DNA of 64,000 nt, from contig NZ_CP132360.1 in assembly GCF_030758955.1 (NCBI RefSeq), positions 949,820 through 1,013,819 on the forward strand. Reading direction: 5' to 3'. This document shows positions 7,699 through 16,315 of the stretch, one piece after another. Origin of the DNA: Agrococcus beijingensis (GTDB lineage Bacteria > Actinomycetota > Actinomycetes > Actinomycetales > Microbacteriaceae). Positions within the stretch are counted from its first letter, which is position 1. Each line of letters begins with the position of its first letter. Below the pieces are notes generated by a model. It was not told the DNA's origin, ran no database searches, and saw nothing but the letters and a program-made list of their open reading frames with translations. Both the position numbers and the translations under genes were made by a program.

Positions 7699-9088
7699 GC
7701 GGCCCCTCGCCGAGCTCGCTCCACAGATGGGCGAGCGTCGCAGCCCCGGCTCGGAGCATCGCGAGCGAGGCGCTCTCGTCGCTGTCGTGCCAGTTGTCCT
7801 CCACGAGCCCGGTGCCGAAGAAGACCACCGGCGCGTCGAGCCGCGTCGCGAGCAGGTCGGCCGGGCCGCCGCCGGCGTTGCCCATCCGGCCGACGTCGCG
7901 CACCCCGAAGCCGCGCGCCATGGCGCGGTCGAGCGCATCGACGAGCGGCGTCGCGGGCGTGCGATAGCTCTCCTGCGCGATCGACTCGTCGATCCTCAGC
8001 AGATGGTCGTAGCCTGCGGCGACCTGCTCGTCGAACCACTGCCGCATCTGATCGGCCACTGTGGCGATGCGCTGCCCCGCCACGGTGCGGATGCTGAGGT
8101 CTGCCGCCGCCATCGACGGCACGGCCGATCGCTTCACGTCCTCGACGTCGCCCGCCGCCAGGCCGATCACCTCGAGCGACGGTCGCTCCCAGAGCCGCTC
8201 GAGCACGGTGAAGCCGGCCTCGCCCGTGATGCTGCGCGTGTGCGAGCGCGCGAGCCAGTCGCCCGCGTCGAACGGCAGCGCGGCGAGCTCGGCGCGGCGC
8301 GCGTCGGTGATCGGCCGCACGTCGTCGTAGAAGCCAGGGAACGCGATGCGGCCGTCCGTGTCGTACAGGCCGCCGAGCAGCCGACCCAGCTCGATCGCCG
8401 GGTTGGGGGCAGGGCCGGAGACCGCCCCGCTGTGGATGTCGGTGCGCGGGCCGTAGACCTCCACTCGAGCCGTGAGCGTGCCACGGATGCTGGTGCACAG
8501 CGCCGGATGGCGGGCGTGCCAGAGCAGCGTGTCGGAGAAGAGCACCGCGTCGGCGTCGAGGCGGTCGCGATGCTCGTCGAGCATCGCCGCGAGGCTGGGG
8601 GAGCCGGCCTCCTCCTCGCCCTCCACGAGCAGCTTGAGGTTGACGGCCGGGGCCCGGCGCCCCGTCGCCCGGAGGTGCGCCCGGATCGCCCAGAGGTGGG
8701 CGACCACCTGGCCCTTGGCGTCCGAGCTCCCTCTGCCGTAGAGGCGCCCGTCGCGCTGCACCGGGTCGAACGGCGACGTCTCGTCCCAGTTGTCCGCCTT
8801 GACGGCGCGCACGTCGTGATGGCTGTACACCAGCACCGTCGGCGCGCCCGGCGCTTCGCACCACTCGGCGAACACGGCCGGCCCGGTGTCGCCGCTCCAG
8901 ATCTCGGTGCTCGGGAAGCCGATGTCCCGCAGAGTGCCGGCGAGCCACGACGCCGAGTGCCGCAGGTGCTGCACATGCTCCGGCATGCCGGCGATCGACG
9001 GGATGCGCACCCATGCGGCGAGCTCGTCGGCAATGGCGTCGTCGTGCGCGTCGATGAACGCCCGGATGTCGTCATGAGCCTGATGCAT
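7685..9088 (-). CDS. M20-family metallopeptidase (dipeptidase)
   Basis: 467 residues. Metal ligands are recognisable: H and D in YSHHDVRAV (about residue 90), D in GRGSSDAKGQ (about 122), the catalytic/metal pair in LLVEGEEEAGSP (about 155), and a late histidine in VEDNWHDSDE. The dimerisation/lid domain lies between residues about 200 and 340. Full length for the family. It should hydrolyse di- or tripeptides in the cytoplasm with two zinc or manganese ions. Confidence 0.92.
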   Translation of the reverse strand: MHQAHDDIRAFIDAHDDAIADELAAWVRIPSIAGMPEHVQHLRHSASWLAGTLRDIGFPSTEIWSGDTGPAVFAEWCEAPGAPTVLVYSHHDVRAVKADNWDETSPFDPVQRDGRLYGRGSSDAKGQVVAHLWAIRAHLRATGRRAPAVNLKLLVEGEEEAGSPSLAAMLDEHRDRLDADAVLFSDTLLWHARHPALCTSIRGTLTARVEVYGPRTDIHSGAVSGPAPNPAIELGRLLGGLYDTDGRIAFPGFYDDVRPITDARRAELAALPFDAGDWLARSHTRSITGEAGFTVLERLWERPSLEVIGLAAGDVEDVKRSAVPSMAAADLSIRTVAGQRIATVADQMRQWFDEQVAAGYDHLLRIDESIAQESYRTPATPLVDALDRAMARGFGVRDVGRMGNAGGGPADLLATRLDAPVVFFGTGLVEDNWHDSDESASLAMLRAGAATLAHLWSELGEGPLSRR

Positions 9089-9210
9089 CGGATGCTCCGT
9101 CCTCGCGCCCGCGAGCCCTGAGGCGTCGCGGATGTGCGCACGTACGGTGAGGCTAGACCCGCGCGGATCGTGAGGCCACGGGCCGCTTTCCAGACTCGCA
9201 TCTACCGCCG

Positions 9211-9224
9211 ATAATGCACATTAT
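9211..9224. promoter_or_regulatory. AT-rich perfect palindrome ATAATG-CA-CATTAT
   Basis: A six-base perfect inverted repeat around two bases, strikingly AT-rich for this genome. It lies between the dipeptidase start and the decayed sigma gene, close to the metal-resistance pair. It could be a metalloregulator operator, but no regulator can be assigned. Confidence 0.4.
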
Positions 9225-9276
9225 GTCGGGTAGCGTCGATGTCTTGTCGCTCCGCTCGCCCGCTGCGGCATCGGCG

Positions 9277-9533
9277 TCAGCGCGACCCCGCTTCGTCGAG
9301 CTGCACCCGGAGAGCCGTTCGGGCTCGCGCCAGTCGACTGCGGACGGTCGCGGCCGGTCTGCCCACGATGGCCGCCACCTCCTGCTGCGAGAACCCTTCC
9401 CAGTACACGACGGTCATCATTTCCTGGTCGAGCGCGGGCAGCTGACTGCCAGGAACGTCTCGCTGACCAAGTCGGCAGCATCTTCTCGGGCGTCGACCCG
9501 ACGAATGAAGTCGCCCATGTTCGGTTGAGCCAT
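9277..9533 (-). pseudogene. Decayed ECF sigma-70 factor
   Basis: Two frames each keep a piece of an ECF sigma factor. From ATG 9533 the product reads MAQPNMGDFIRRVDAREDAA then DLVSETFLAV, the end of region 2. After a shift to the other frame it reads ALDQEMMTVVYWEGFSQQE then VAAIVGRPAATVRSRLARAR, a good region 4, ending at the TGA 9277-9279. The first part of region 2 and the whole linker are missing, so this is an internal deletion plus a frameshift. About 85 codons remain where about 170 are expected. Confidence 0.7.
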
Positions 9534-9718
9534 CGCCCTCTCCCCTGCTCTCTGGCGAAGACACCTTCTCCGCCACTCAGGTAATGGCCAGCATCGCGCC
9601 TTCTGTTGCATCGCCTCTCCCACGGTCCGAGATGTGCGTCATGTCGTCGAGCGCCGACCGGGGCGTCGAGCCCGGCCCCAGCGCCGCGGCCCGGCTGGCA
9701 TCTGTTCAGCAACGACTG

Positions 9719-9724
9719 TATGAT
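9719..9724 (+). promoter_or_regulatory. -10 hexamer of the cmtR-like gene
   Basis: TATGAT, one base from the TATAAT consensus, six bases before ATG 9731. CTGGCA at 9695-9700 is a weak -35 candidate. ATGATC occurs at both 9720 and 9731, so a repressor site may overlap. Confidence 0.55.
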
Positions 9725-9730
9725 CGGGGC

Positions 9731-10096
9731 ATGATCACGATCGCCACTCGCGTCGACGTCATGCAGCGCCTGGGGCGCGCCATGGCCGATGAGGCGCGCA
9801 CCCGCATACTCCTGTCGCTCCTCGACGCCCCGGGCTATCCGGCCGAGCTCGCCGAGGAGCTCGACCTCACCCGCTCGAACGTGTCCAACCATCTCGCGTG
9901 CCTGCGTGGTTGCGGCATCGTCGCGACGACGCACGAAGGGCGCCGTACCCGCTACGAGATCGCCGATCCGCACGTCGCGAAGGCCATCCAGCTGCTCTTG
10001 GACGCGGTCGTGACGGTGGACGACGACGCGCAGTGCCAGGACGAGGGCTGCACCCTCGGCTGCTGCGCAGGTCGCGCCCAGTTGGTGCAGGCATGA
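9731..10096 (+). CDS. cmtR: CmtR-type ArsR/SmtB cadmium/lead-sensing repressor
   Basis: 121 residues from ATG 9731. The winged helix includes PAELAEELDLTRSNVSNHLA as recognition region. Cysteines fall at positions 57 and 61 (ACLRGCGIV) and 102 (DAQCQDEGC), exactly the three ligands known for mycobacterial CmtR, which binds Cd(II)/Pb(II) and releases DNA. More cysteines follow (CTLGCC). Its stop overlaps the ATPase start (ATGA), so metal induces both genes together. Metal identity is by analogy. Confidence 0.88.
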   Translation: MITIATRVDVMQRLGRAMADEARTRILLSLLDAPGYPAELAEELDLTRSNVSNHLACLRGCGIVATTHEGRRTRYEIADPHVAKAIQLLLDAVVTVDDDAQCQDEGCTLGCCAGRAQLVQA

Positions 10097-12165
10097 GCGC
10101 CGAGTGCTGCGGCGACGACGTTCGGCCGGCAGCTCCGAAGCGTGCCGCGGCCGAGGCGATCCCGAACGTCGAGCGCACCGCCGCCCCGGAGTCCGCGACG
10201 CCGGCCAGCCTGATGGTCGCCGACGGCGACGCATGCTGCGATCCGAAGCCTCGCGCGAGCAGTGACGGCGACGAGGAGCAGCGCGCTGACCGGTGGTGGC
10301 AGGACCGTGCCCTGCTGCCATCGATCGGCGCCGGCGTGCTCGTCGCGGCGGGGCTCGTCCTCGGCTGGTCCGGACTCGAGGTGGCCGCGACGGTCGCCAA
10401 CGTCCTCGGACTCATCCTCGGCGCATGGACGTTCGTCCCCGGGGCGATCAAGCGCCTGCTGCGCGGGCGCCTCGGCGTCGGCCTCCTGATGACGATCGCC
10501 GCCGCCGGCGCCGTCGCACTCGGACACGTCGGCGAGGCCGCAGCGCTCGCATTCCTCTTCTCGCTCGCCGAGGCGCTCGAGGACCGAGCCATGGACAAGG
10601 CCAAGGACGGCCTGCGGGCACTGCTGGACCTCATCCCCCGGACCGCGCGAGTGGAGACCGGCGGCGTCGCCCGAGACGTTCCCGCACGCGACCTGGTCAT
10701 CGGCGACGTCCTCCTCGTCGGCGCGGGCGAGCTGGTGTCGACCGACGGCGTCGTGATCGCCGGGCGATCCAGCATCGACACGGCCGCCGTGACCGGTGAG
10801 TCGATCCCCGTCGAGGTCGCCGTCGGCGACATCGTTCCGGCCGGATCCATGAACGGGTCCGGCACGCTCCGCGTTCGCGCAACCGCCGACGGCCACGACA
10901 ACTCCCTCACGCAGATCGTGGCGCTCGTCGAGCAGGCGCACGCCCGCAAGGGCGAGCGAGCCAGGCTGGCCGATCGGATCGCGAAGCCGCTGGTGCCCAC
11001 GGTGCTCGTGGTCGCCGCCCTCGTGGCCGCGTTCGGGTTCGTCGTCGGCGATCCCATGACCTGGATCGAGCGGGCGCTCGTCGTGCTCGTCGCGGCATCC
11101 CCGTGCGCACTGGCGATCGCCGTGCCCGTCACGGTGATCAGCGCGATCGGCTCCGCGTCCCGCTTCGGCGTGGTCATCAAGTCGGGCGAGGCATTCGAGC
11201 AGCTGGGCACGATTCGCGCCGTCGCTGTCGACAAGACCGGCACGCTGACGCGCAACGCGCCGCAGGTCGTGGAGGTCGCCACGATCGACGGCGTCGACGA
11301 AGGCTCCGTGCTCGACGTGGCGGCCGCTCTCGAGGCCACGAGCTCGCACCCCCTGGCCACGGCGATCGTCGCCGCAGCCAGCGACGCGCCGAACGCGGTC
11401 GATGTGGACGAGCAGCCCGGCGCCGGCATCTCCGGAACCGTCGGTGGCGCGCCCGCCCGCATCGGCAGCACCCGGTGGCTCGACCCCGGCGTCCTGACCG
11501 CCTCCGCCGATCGGATGGCGGCCGCCGGCATGACGGTCGTCGTCGTCGAGATCGCCGGGGCAATCCAGGGCGTGATCGGCGTGCGCGACGAGCTGCGCGA
11601 CAGCGCTTCCGAGGCAGTGCGCATGCTGCAGGACGACGGCATCGACGTCGTGATGCTCACGGGCGACGATCGGCGCACCGCAGCCGCCCTGGCGGCCGAG
11701 GTCGGCATCGGCACCGTGCACGCGCAGCAGCTGCCACGCGACAAGGCCGACTTCATCGCCACGTCGGCGGAGAGGCGACCCACGGCGATGATCGGCGACG
11801 GCATCAACGATGCTCCCGCGCTGGCCGCGGCGACGGTCGGCATCGCGATGGGTGCTACCGGCTCGGCTGCAGCGATCGAGTCCGCAGACGTCGCCTTCAC
11901 CGGCCACGACCTTCGGCTCATCCCGGTCGCGCTGCGCCATGCCCGGCGAGGCCGACGCATCATGCTCGCCAACATCGTGCTCGCCCTGCTCATCATCGTC
12001 GTGCTGTTCCCTCTGGCACTCTTCGGCGTGCTCGGGCTCGCGGGAGTGGTCCTCGTGCACGAGGTCGCCGAGGTCATCGTCATCCTGAACGGCGTTCGCG
12101 CCGCTCGGCGACCGCGCGCACTGCCTGCACCCGCAACGAGCGAGCGAGCGCTCGCCCACGTGTGA
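10093..12165 (+). CDS. P1B-type heavy-metal-exporting ATPase (CtpG-like)
   Basis: 690 residues. In order: a cysteine-containing N-terminus with CC pairs (AECCGDD, DACCDPK) in place of a classical GMTCxxC domain, transmembrane helices, the actuator TGES, the transport-site SPCALAIAVP, the phosphorylated DKTGTLT, SSHPLATAI, and GDGINDAPAL. The last membrane helices carry HEVAEVIVILNG. SPC instead of CPC places it with the P1B-4-like group. Coupled to the CmtR-type sensor, it should export cadmium, lead or a related divalent ion. Confidence 0.92.
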   Translation: MSAECCGDDVRPAAPKRAAAEAIPNVERTAAPESATPASLMVADGDACCDPKPRASSDGDEEQRADRWWQDRALLPSIGAGVLVAAGLVLGWSGLEVAATVANVLGLILGAWTFVPGAIKRLLRGRLGVGLLMTIAAAGAVALGHVGEAAALAFLFSLAEALEDRAMDKAKDGLRALLDLIPRTARVETGGVARDVPARDLVIGDVLLVGAGELVSTDGVVIAGRSSIDTAAVTGESIPVEVAVGDIVPAGSMNGSGTLRVRATADGHDNSLTQIVALVEQAHARKGERARLADRIAKPLVPTVLVVAALVAAFGFVVGDPMTWIERALVVLVAASPCALAIAVPVTVISAIGSASRFGVVIKSGEAFEQLGTIRAVAVDKTGTLTRNAPQVVEVATIDGVDEGSVLDVAAALEATSSHPLATAIVAAASDAPNAVDVDEQPGAGISGTVGGAPARIGSTRWLDPGVLTASADRMAAAGMTVVVVEIAGAIQGVIGVRDELRDSASEAVRMLQDDGIDVVMLTGDDRRTAAALAAEVGIGTVHAQQLPRDKADFIATSAERRPTAMIGDGINDAPALAAATVGIAMGATGSAAAIESADVAFTGHDLRLIPVALRHARRGRRIMLANIVLALLIIVVLFPLALFGVLGLAGVVLVHEVAEVIVILNGVRAARRPRALPAPATSERALAHV

Positions 12166-12289
12166 CCGCAGCTCGACCGTTCCAGCATCGGAGGGGGCAG
12201 GGAGAGGAACCGCGCCGAAGGCGGCCGGACGGACCGTGAGGAGGAGCATCCGCCCGGCCTCGATGAGCGGTGAGCGTGGCCCATAGGCT

Positions 12290-12302
12290 GATGTCAGACA
12301 TC
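12290..12302. promoter_or_regulatory. Palindrome GATGT-CAG-ACATC upstream of the EamA gene
   Basis: Perfect five-base inverted repeat with a three-base centre in the 193-base gap between the ATPase and the exporter. A TAGGCT hexamer (12285-12290 region) lies beside it and could be a -10. Possible operator of an unidentified regulator; otherwise the gap shows no gene. Confidence 0.35.
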
Positions 12303-12358
12303 TTGACGGCCACCGCGCGCGTCTCCTCTCCTCTCCCTCACCCCTACCGCGGAGATCC

Positions 12359-13360
12359 GTGATCGCTGCACGCACCCCCGAGCGCCCTGCGGACGCTCGG
12401 CCGAACGCCTTCTCCCTCGGCGTCGCCGCATCGCTCGGCGCCTCGGTGCTCTTCGGCGCGCTCTTCCTCATCCCGCCGATGCTGCAGCCGCTCGACGGCC
12501 TCGAGATCGTGGCGTGGCGCATCCTCGCCACCGTGCCCGTGCTCGTGCTGCTCGTCGGGCTCACCGGAGGGCTCCGCGATGTCGGTGCCGTGCTGGCGCG
12601 CATCCGCCGCAGGCCGGCGCTCGCGATCGTGCTCGTCGTCGACGCGGCGCTGCTCGGCGTGCAGCTGTGGCTCTTCGGCTGGGCGCCGATCAGCGGCCAC
12701 GGCCTCGACACGGCGACGGGGTACCTGCTGCTCCCCCTCGCGCTGGTGGTGGTCGGCACCGTGCTGCACGGCGAGCGGCTCTCGCGCATCCGCAGCGCGG
12801 CGGTCGTCGCTGCCGCAGTGGGCGTGCTCGCCGCGCTGCTGCTCGGCGGCGCCGTGGGCATCGCGACGCTCATCGTCGCGCTCGGCTACCCCGTCTACTT
12901 CGACCTGCGGCGCCGCTTCCGACTCGACTCCCCCGGTGCCACCGTGCTCGAGCAAGCGGTGCTGCTGCCGGCCGCCATCGCCCTGCTCGCCGTCCGCGGC
13001 GCGGAGGGCACCATCGCGGCCACGTGGAGCCACGCGCCCGTGATCATGCTGCTCGGCGCGGTCAGCGGCCTCGCCCTGTGGCTCTACCTCTCGGCGAGCA
13101 GGGTGCTGCCGCTCGGCCTCTTCGGCCTGCTCAGCTACCTCGAGCCGGTGCTGCTCGTCGCCGTTTCAGCGCTGCTGCTCGACGAGCAGCTCGGCCTTGC
13201 CGACGCGCTCGTCTACGGTCCGATCGCGTGCGCACTGCTGCTGCTCGCGATCGAGACCGCCCGCCGGCGCCCCGCAGGGCGCCGGGTCGACGATGCGCCT
13301 CAGTCGGCCATCCGCTCGCCTGCCGGCGAGAGCACCCACCAGACCTCGTTCACGGCCTGA
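12359..13360 (+). CDS. EamA/RarD-like drug-metabolite transporter
   Basis: 333 residues with about ten hydrophobic helices. The opening LGVAASLGASVLFGALFLIP and the first-half motif EIVAWRILATVPVL are typical of RarD-type EamA proteins, and SYLEPVLLVAVSALLLDEQL closes the second repeat. GTG start preceded by GGAGAT. The Arg-rich last 40 residues are cytoplasmic. Its 3' end overlaps the convergent lipoprotein gene by about 60 bases. It is probably an exporter of a small metabolite. Confidence 0.87.
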   Translation: MIAARTPERPADARPNAFSLGVAASLGASVLFGALFLIPPMLQPLDGLEIVAWRILATVPVLVLLVGLTGGLRDVGAVLARIRRRPALAIVLVVDAALLGVQLWLFGWAPISGHGLDTATGYLLLPLALVVVGTVLHGERLSRIRSAAVVAAAVGVLAALLLGGAVGIATLIVALGYPVYFDLRRRFRLDSPGATVLEQAVLLPAAIALLAVRGAEGTIAATWSHAPVIMLLGAVSGLALWLYLSASRVLPLGLFGLLSYLEPVLLVAVSALLLDEQLGLADALVYGPIACALLLLAIETARRRPAGRRVDDAPQSAIRSPAGESTHQTSFTA

Positions 13361-13848
13361 CCGTTCACGTCGCCCGCAGCCTCATCGCCGATGAAGTAGT
13401 AGAGCGGCCAGCCGTTCAGCGTCACCTGCGTGGCGCCGTCGACGCCGGTGATCGTGGCCACCTCACCGGTGACCCCTTCGACCTCCGGGGCGTCGTCGCC
13501 CTCGACGGTCACCGCCGGCCAGTTGGTGGCGCACTGTCCCTCGCAGGTGCTGGCACCGGCGCCCTGGGTGTCGTTGTCGAACATGTAGACGGTCATGCCC
13601 TCGCCGTCGACCACGATCTCGCCGAGCGACGATTCGGCGACCATCAGGCTGAGATCCTCCGAGCCGGCCTCGGCCGAGCCCGACGGCTCAGCCGAGCCCG
13701 AGGGCTCGGCCGAGGCCGACGGCTCCGCAGCCTCGGAGGAGGTCGTGGCTGGCGGAGAGGTGGATTCAGGAGTCGTGCTCGCACAGCCGGCGAGCGCGAC
13801 GACGAGCAGTCCGGCGGCCAGTGCCGCCGAGGTGATCCTCGAAGTCAT
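13300..13848 (-). CDS. Predicted secreted lipoprotein with COG4315/DUF repeats
   Basis: 182 residues. A type II signal peptide ends in the lipobox LAGC (cysteine at about 22), followed by a Ser/Glu/Pro-rich linker with repeated SAEPSG units. Two copies of the Lipoprotein_15-like motif follow: the first around GMTVYMFDNDTQGAGASTC, with Cys pairing likely in TCEGQCATNWPAV, the second around TLNGWPLYYFIGD. Cell-surface anchored. It lies 67 bases downstream of the anti-sigma gene and may belong to that regulon. Confidence 0.85.
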   Translation of the reverse strand: MTSRITSAALAAGLLVVALAGCASTTPESTSPPATTSSEAAEPSASAEPSGSAEPSGSAEAGSEDLSLMVAESSLGEIVVDGEGMTVYMFDNDTQGAGASTCEGQCATNWPAVTVEGDDAPEVEGVTGEVATITGVDGATQVTLNGWPLYYFIGDEAAGDVNGQAVNEVWWVLSPAGERMAD

Positions 13849-13915
13849 CAGAGCGTCCCTTCGTGAAAGGCCGCGGATGCGGTCACTGGGTACACGATGT
13901 CGACGCGCCCAGGGT

Positions 13916-14623
13916 TCACTCGGCGTCGAGGTCGGCGCGCATCAGCACGCTGTCGTCCTCCTGCAGCCGGATCTCGATGGCGGCGATGTCGTCGACGTCG
14001 AGCGACGTCCCGGCGCTCAGGCGCGCCGTCGCTCCAGGCAGGGCGCGCCAGCTCGAGACCTCGCTCGCATTGCCGTCGTGGTCGAGGACGACCAGCGTGT
14101 ACGGCACGCCCTCAGCGGCATCCGCTCCCCCGTCGCCGTCGTAGCGGCACTCGACCTGGATGCGGGTGCCCCAGCGCACCGCGTCGAGCTCGGCGGACGC
14201 CGTCAGGGGCGCATCTTCGACCGCCGCCAGCGCGAACGCGCGGTCGGCGGTCGGCAGCGACGCGATCACGCCCCCGATCGCGACCACGAGCGCCACGACC
14301 AGCGCGGCTGCCGCCGCCAGCCCGCCGATCCACCACGACCGTCGACGACGTGCCTCCCGGGCGGCGCGCGCAAGCAGCTGCGCCCTCGCGCCGTCGTCGA
14401 CCAGCGGGCTGTCATCGACGGCCGTCGCCGTCTGCAGCGAGCGCGCCCGCACCGGGTCGACCCGGGCCAGCAGGCCCATCGTCGGTGCGATCTCGGCCAG
14501 GGCGCGTGCACACCGCGCGCACGAGTCGAGGTGCGCCTCGTACGCCCGCCGATCGGCGGTGCTGAGGGCGCCGAGCAGGTAGGCCGCATCCCACTCCGCG
14601 AAGTGCGCGTGATCGTGGTTCAC
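13916..14623 (-). CDS. Zinc-finger anti-sigma factor (RskA-like)
   Basis: 235 residues, GTG start overlapping the sigma stop (GTGA). The N-terminal 60 residues hold the ZAS motif, with histidine and two cysteines in AYEAHLDSCARCARAL, which binds the partner sigma. One transmembrane helix (WWIGGLAAAAALVVALVV) follows at about residue 100, then an extracytoplasmic domain of the RskA type ending in DDVLMRADLDAE-like acidic sequence. It should hold the adjacent ECF sigma inactive until a surface signal triggers proteolysis. Confidence 0.88.
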   Translation of the reverse strand: MNHDHAHFAEWDAAYLLGALSTADRRAYEAHLDSCARCARALAEIAPTMGLLARVDPVRARSLQTATAVDDSPLVDDGARAQLLARAAREARRRRSWWIGGLAAAAALVVALVVAIGGVIASLPTADRAFALAAVEDAPLTASAELDAVRWGTRIQVECRYDGDGGADAAEGVPYTLVVLDHDGNASEVSSWRALPGATARLSAGTSLDVDDIAAIEIRLQEDDSVLMRADLDAE

Positions 14624-15123
14624 CGTGTCACCCCCTGCTCCTGGAGCGCGAGCCGCATCGCCCGCAGCCCGTAGTGGAGGCGTGACTTCACGGTGCCCTC
14701 CGGGATGCCGAGATCCGCGGCGATCACGGCGCACGACAGACCGCGGTAGTAGGCGCGGATGATCACCGCGCGATGCTCGATGCTCAATTGGGCCAGGGCC
14801 GCCTCGATGAGCATCGCCTCGAACAGCGCCTCGGTGGCGTCGGGCGCCTCGCCCTCGGGCGCATCGGGCAGCAGCACCTCGTGCCGCCGCCGGGCGCTGC
14901 GCGACTCGTCGATGACGAGGTGGCGTGCGACGGTCATGAGCCATGCCCTGGCCGTCGCGGGATCCTCCAGGATCCTGGGGTTGCGCCAGGCGCGCAGCAG
15001 CGTCTCCTGCACGACGTCGTCGGCGCCGGCGCGATCACCGGTGAGGTGGACCACGTAGCGCCACACGGGCGCCGCGTGCGCGTCATACAGCTCCCCCAGC
15101 AGCCGCTCGTCGTCCGGTGGCAC
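14620..15123 (-). CDS. ECF RNA polymerase sigma factor (SigK/SigL-like)
   Basis: 167 residues from GTG 15123, chosen because GGGGG lies eight bases upstream; a GTG at 15132 has no spacing. Region 2 is AGADDVVQETLLRAWRNP then AWLMTVARHLVIDESRSARR, and region 4 is LSIEHRAVIIRAYYRGLS then IAADLGIPEGTVKSRLHYGL. Immediately followed by its anti-sigma gene. An imperfect ECF-like promoter element, GAACTT, lies upstream on this strand, compatible with autoregulation. Confidence 0.92.
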   Translation of the reverse strand: MPPDDERLLGELYDAHAAPVWRYVVHLTGDRAGADDVVQETLLRAWRNPRILEDPATARAWLMTVARHLVIDESRSARRRHEVLLPDAPEGEAPDATEALFEAMLIEAALAQLSIEHRAVIIRAYYRGLSCAVIAADLGIPEGTVKSRLHYGLRAMRLALQEQGVTR

Positions 15124-15167
15124 CGCATCCACCCCCTCATGGATGACACGAGAGCAAGCGCCCGGAA

Positions 15168-15181
15168 GTTCACCGTTGAAC
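15168..15181. promoter_or_regulatory. Inverted repeat GTTCA-CCGT-TGAAC between divergent genes
   Basis: Perfect five-base arms in the gap between the sigma operon and the DUF2231 gene. It overlaps the place expected for an ECF -35 on the minus strand (AACTTCC). Confidence 0.4.
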
Positions 15182-15210
15182 CAGCGACCGCCGCATCTCG
15201 TGTCTCGAGT

Positions 15211-15711
15211 ATGGACCCGCTTCGCGCCGTCGGCGCCTTCGAGATCACCGGCCTCCCGATGCATCCGCTCCTCGTCCATGCCGTGGTCATCCTGGTGCCG
15301 CTCACCGCGCTCGCGCTGGTGCTCGGCAGCGTCTGGCCCGCCGCACGACGCCGGCTCGGCATCGTCACGCCGCTCGCGGCGCTGCTGATGGTGGCGCTCG
15401 TGCCGCTGACGGTCGCCGCCGGGCTCGCGCTGAAGGAGCTCGTCGGCGCGATCCCGGCCGTCGAGACCCATGAGGGCTACGGGCGGATGCTGCTGCCGTG
15501 GGTGATCGGGATGTTCGTCGTCGCCGCGGCGCAGTGGGCGTGGTTCCGCTGGGGCATGCCGGCGAGGACGGAGACTCGCCCGCCGAGGGCGCGCATCATC
15601 ACGATCGTGCTGGCCGTGCTGGCCGTCGCGACGGCCGCCGGCAGCGTCGTGATCGTCGCTCTGGCGGGCGACTCCGGTGCCCGCGCGGTGTGGGGTGGAC
15701 TCGTCGGCTGA
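15211..15711 (+). CDS. DUF2231-type four-helix membrane protein
   Basis: 166 residues with four hydrophobic helices. The first carries the family signature GLPMHPLLVHAVVILVPLTA, with histidines that may bind haem or metal. A GYGRMLLPWVIGMF loop and a final helix VLAVLAVATAAGSVVIVALA follow. Divergent from the ECF sigma operon and possibly controlled by it. Function unknown. Confidence 0.75.
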   Translation: MDPLRAVGAFEITGLPMHPLLVHAVVILVPLTALALVLGSVWPAARRRLGIVTPLAALLMVALVPLTVAAGLALKELVGAIPAVETHEGYGRMLLPWVIGMFVVAAAQWAWFRWGMPARTETRPPRARIITIVLAVLAVATAAGSVVIVALAGDSGARAVWGGLVG

Positions 15712-15760
15712 CGTGCGAGCCGCCCGCCGGACGCGGCGCGACCGGACCGATACTGGTGGG

Positions 15761-16279
15761 GTGGCCACGACACTGCTGCTGCTGAGCGACACCCACCTGC
15801 CCGTGCGCGCGAAGGCGCTGCAGCCGCAGGTGTGGCGGCTCGTCGAGGAGGCCGACGTGGTGATCCATGCCGGCGACTGGGTGGAGGTCGCGCTGCTCGA
15901 CGAGCTCGAGGCGCGAGCCGCGCGCGTCGTGGGCGTCGCGGGCAACAACGACGGGCCCGAGCTGCACCGGCGGCTCGGCGAGGTCGCGCACGTCGAGGTC
16001 GAGGGCGTGCGGATCGCGGTCGTCCACGAGACGGGCGCCGCCGCCGGCCGCGAGCGACGCGTCGACGAGCGGTTCGGCGCCGCCTCGAGCGCGCCCCGCG
16101 ACGTGCTGGTCTTCGGCCACTCCCACATCCCCTGGGACTCGGTCACACCGGGCGGTCTGCGGCTGCTGAACCCCGGCTCCCCCACCGACCGGCGACGCCA
16201 GCCGGTCGGCACCGTGATGACGGCCCTCGCCGACGCCGGGGCGCTGCGCCAGGTGACTTTGGAGCCGACTCCCCGCTGA
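15761..16279 (+). CDS. YfcE/MJ0936-type metallophosphoesterase
   Basis: 172 residues, GTG start. All dimetal motifs are visible: LSDTHL (D-x-H), HAGDW (GD), GVAGNNDGPEL (GNxD), VVHETG and FGHSHIPWD (GHxH). The short length without extra domains fits a cytoplasmic phosphodiesterase of the YfcE group. Natural substrate unknown. Confidence 0.9.
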   Translation: MATTLLLLSDTHLPVRAKALQPQVWRLVEEADVVIHAGDWVEVALLDELEARAARVVGVAGNNDGPELHRRLGEVAHVEVEGVRIAVVHETGAAAGRERRVDERFGAASSAPRDVLVFGHSHIPWDSVTPGGLRLLNPGSPTDRRRQPVGTVMTALADAGALRQVTLEPTPR

Positions 16280-16315
16280 CGCCGGTACCCTTTGGGGGAC
16301 AAGTCGGAGGACGCC

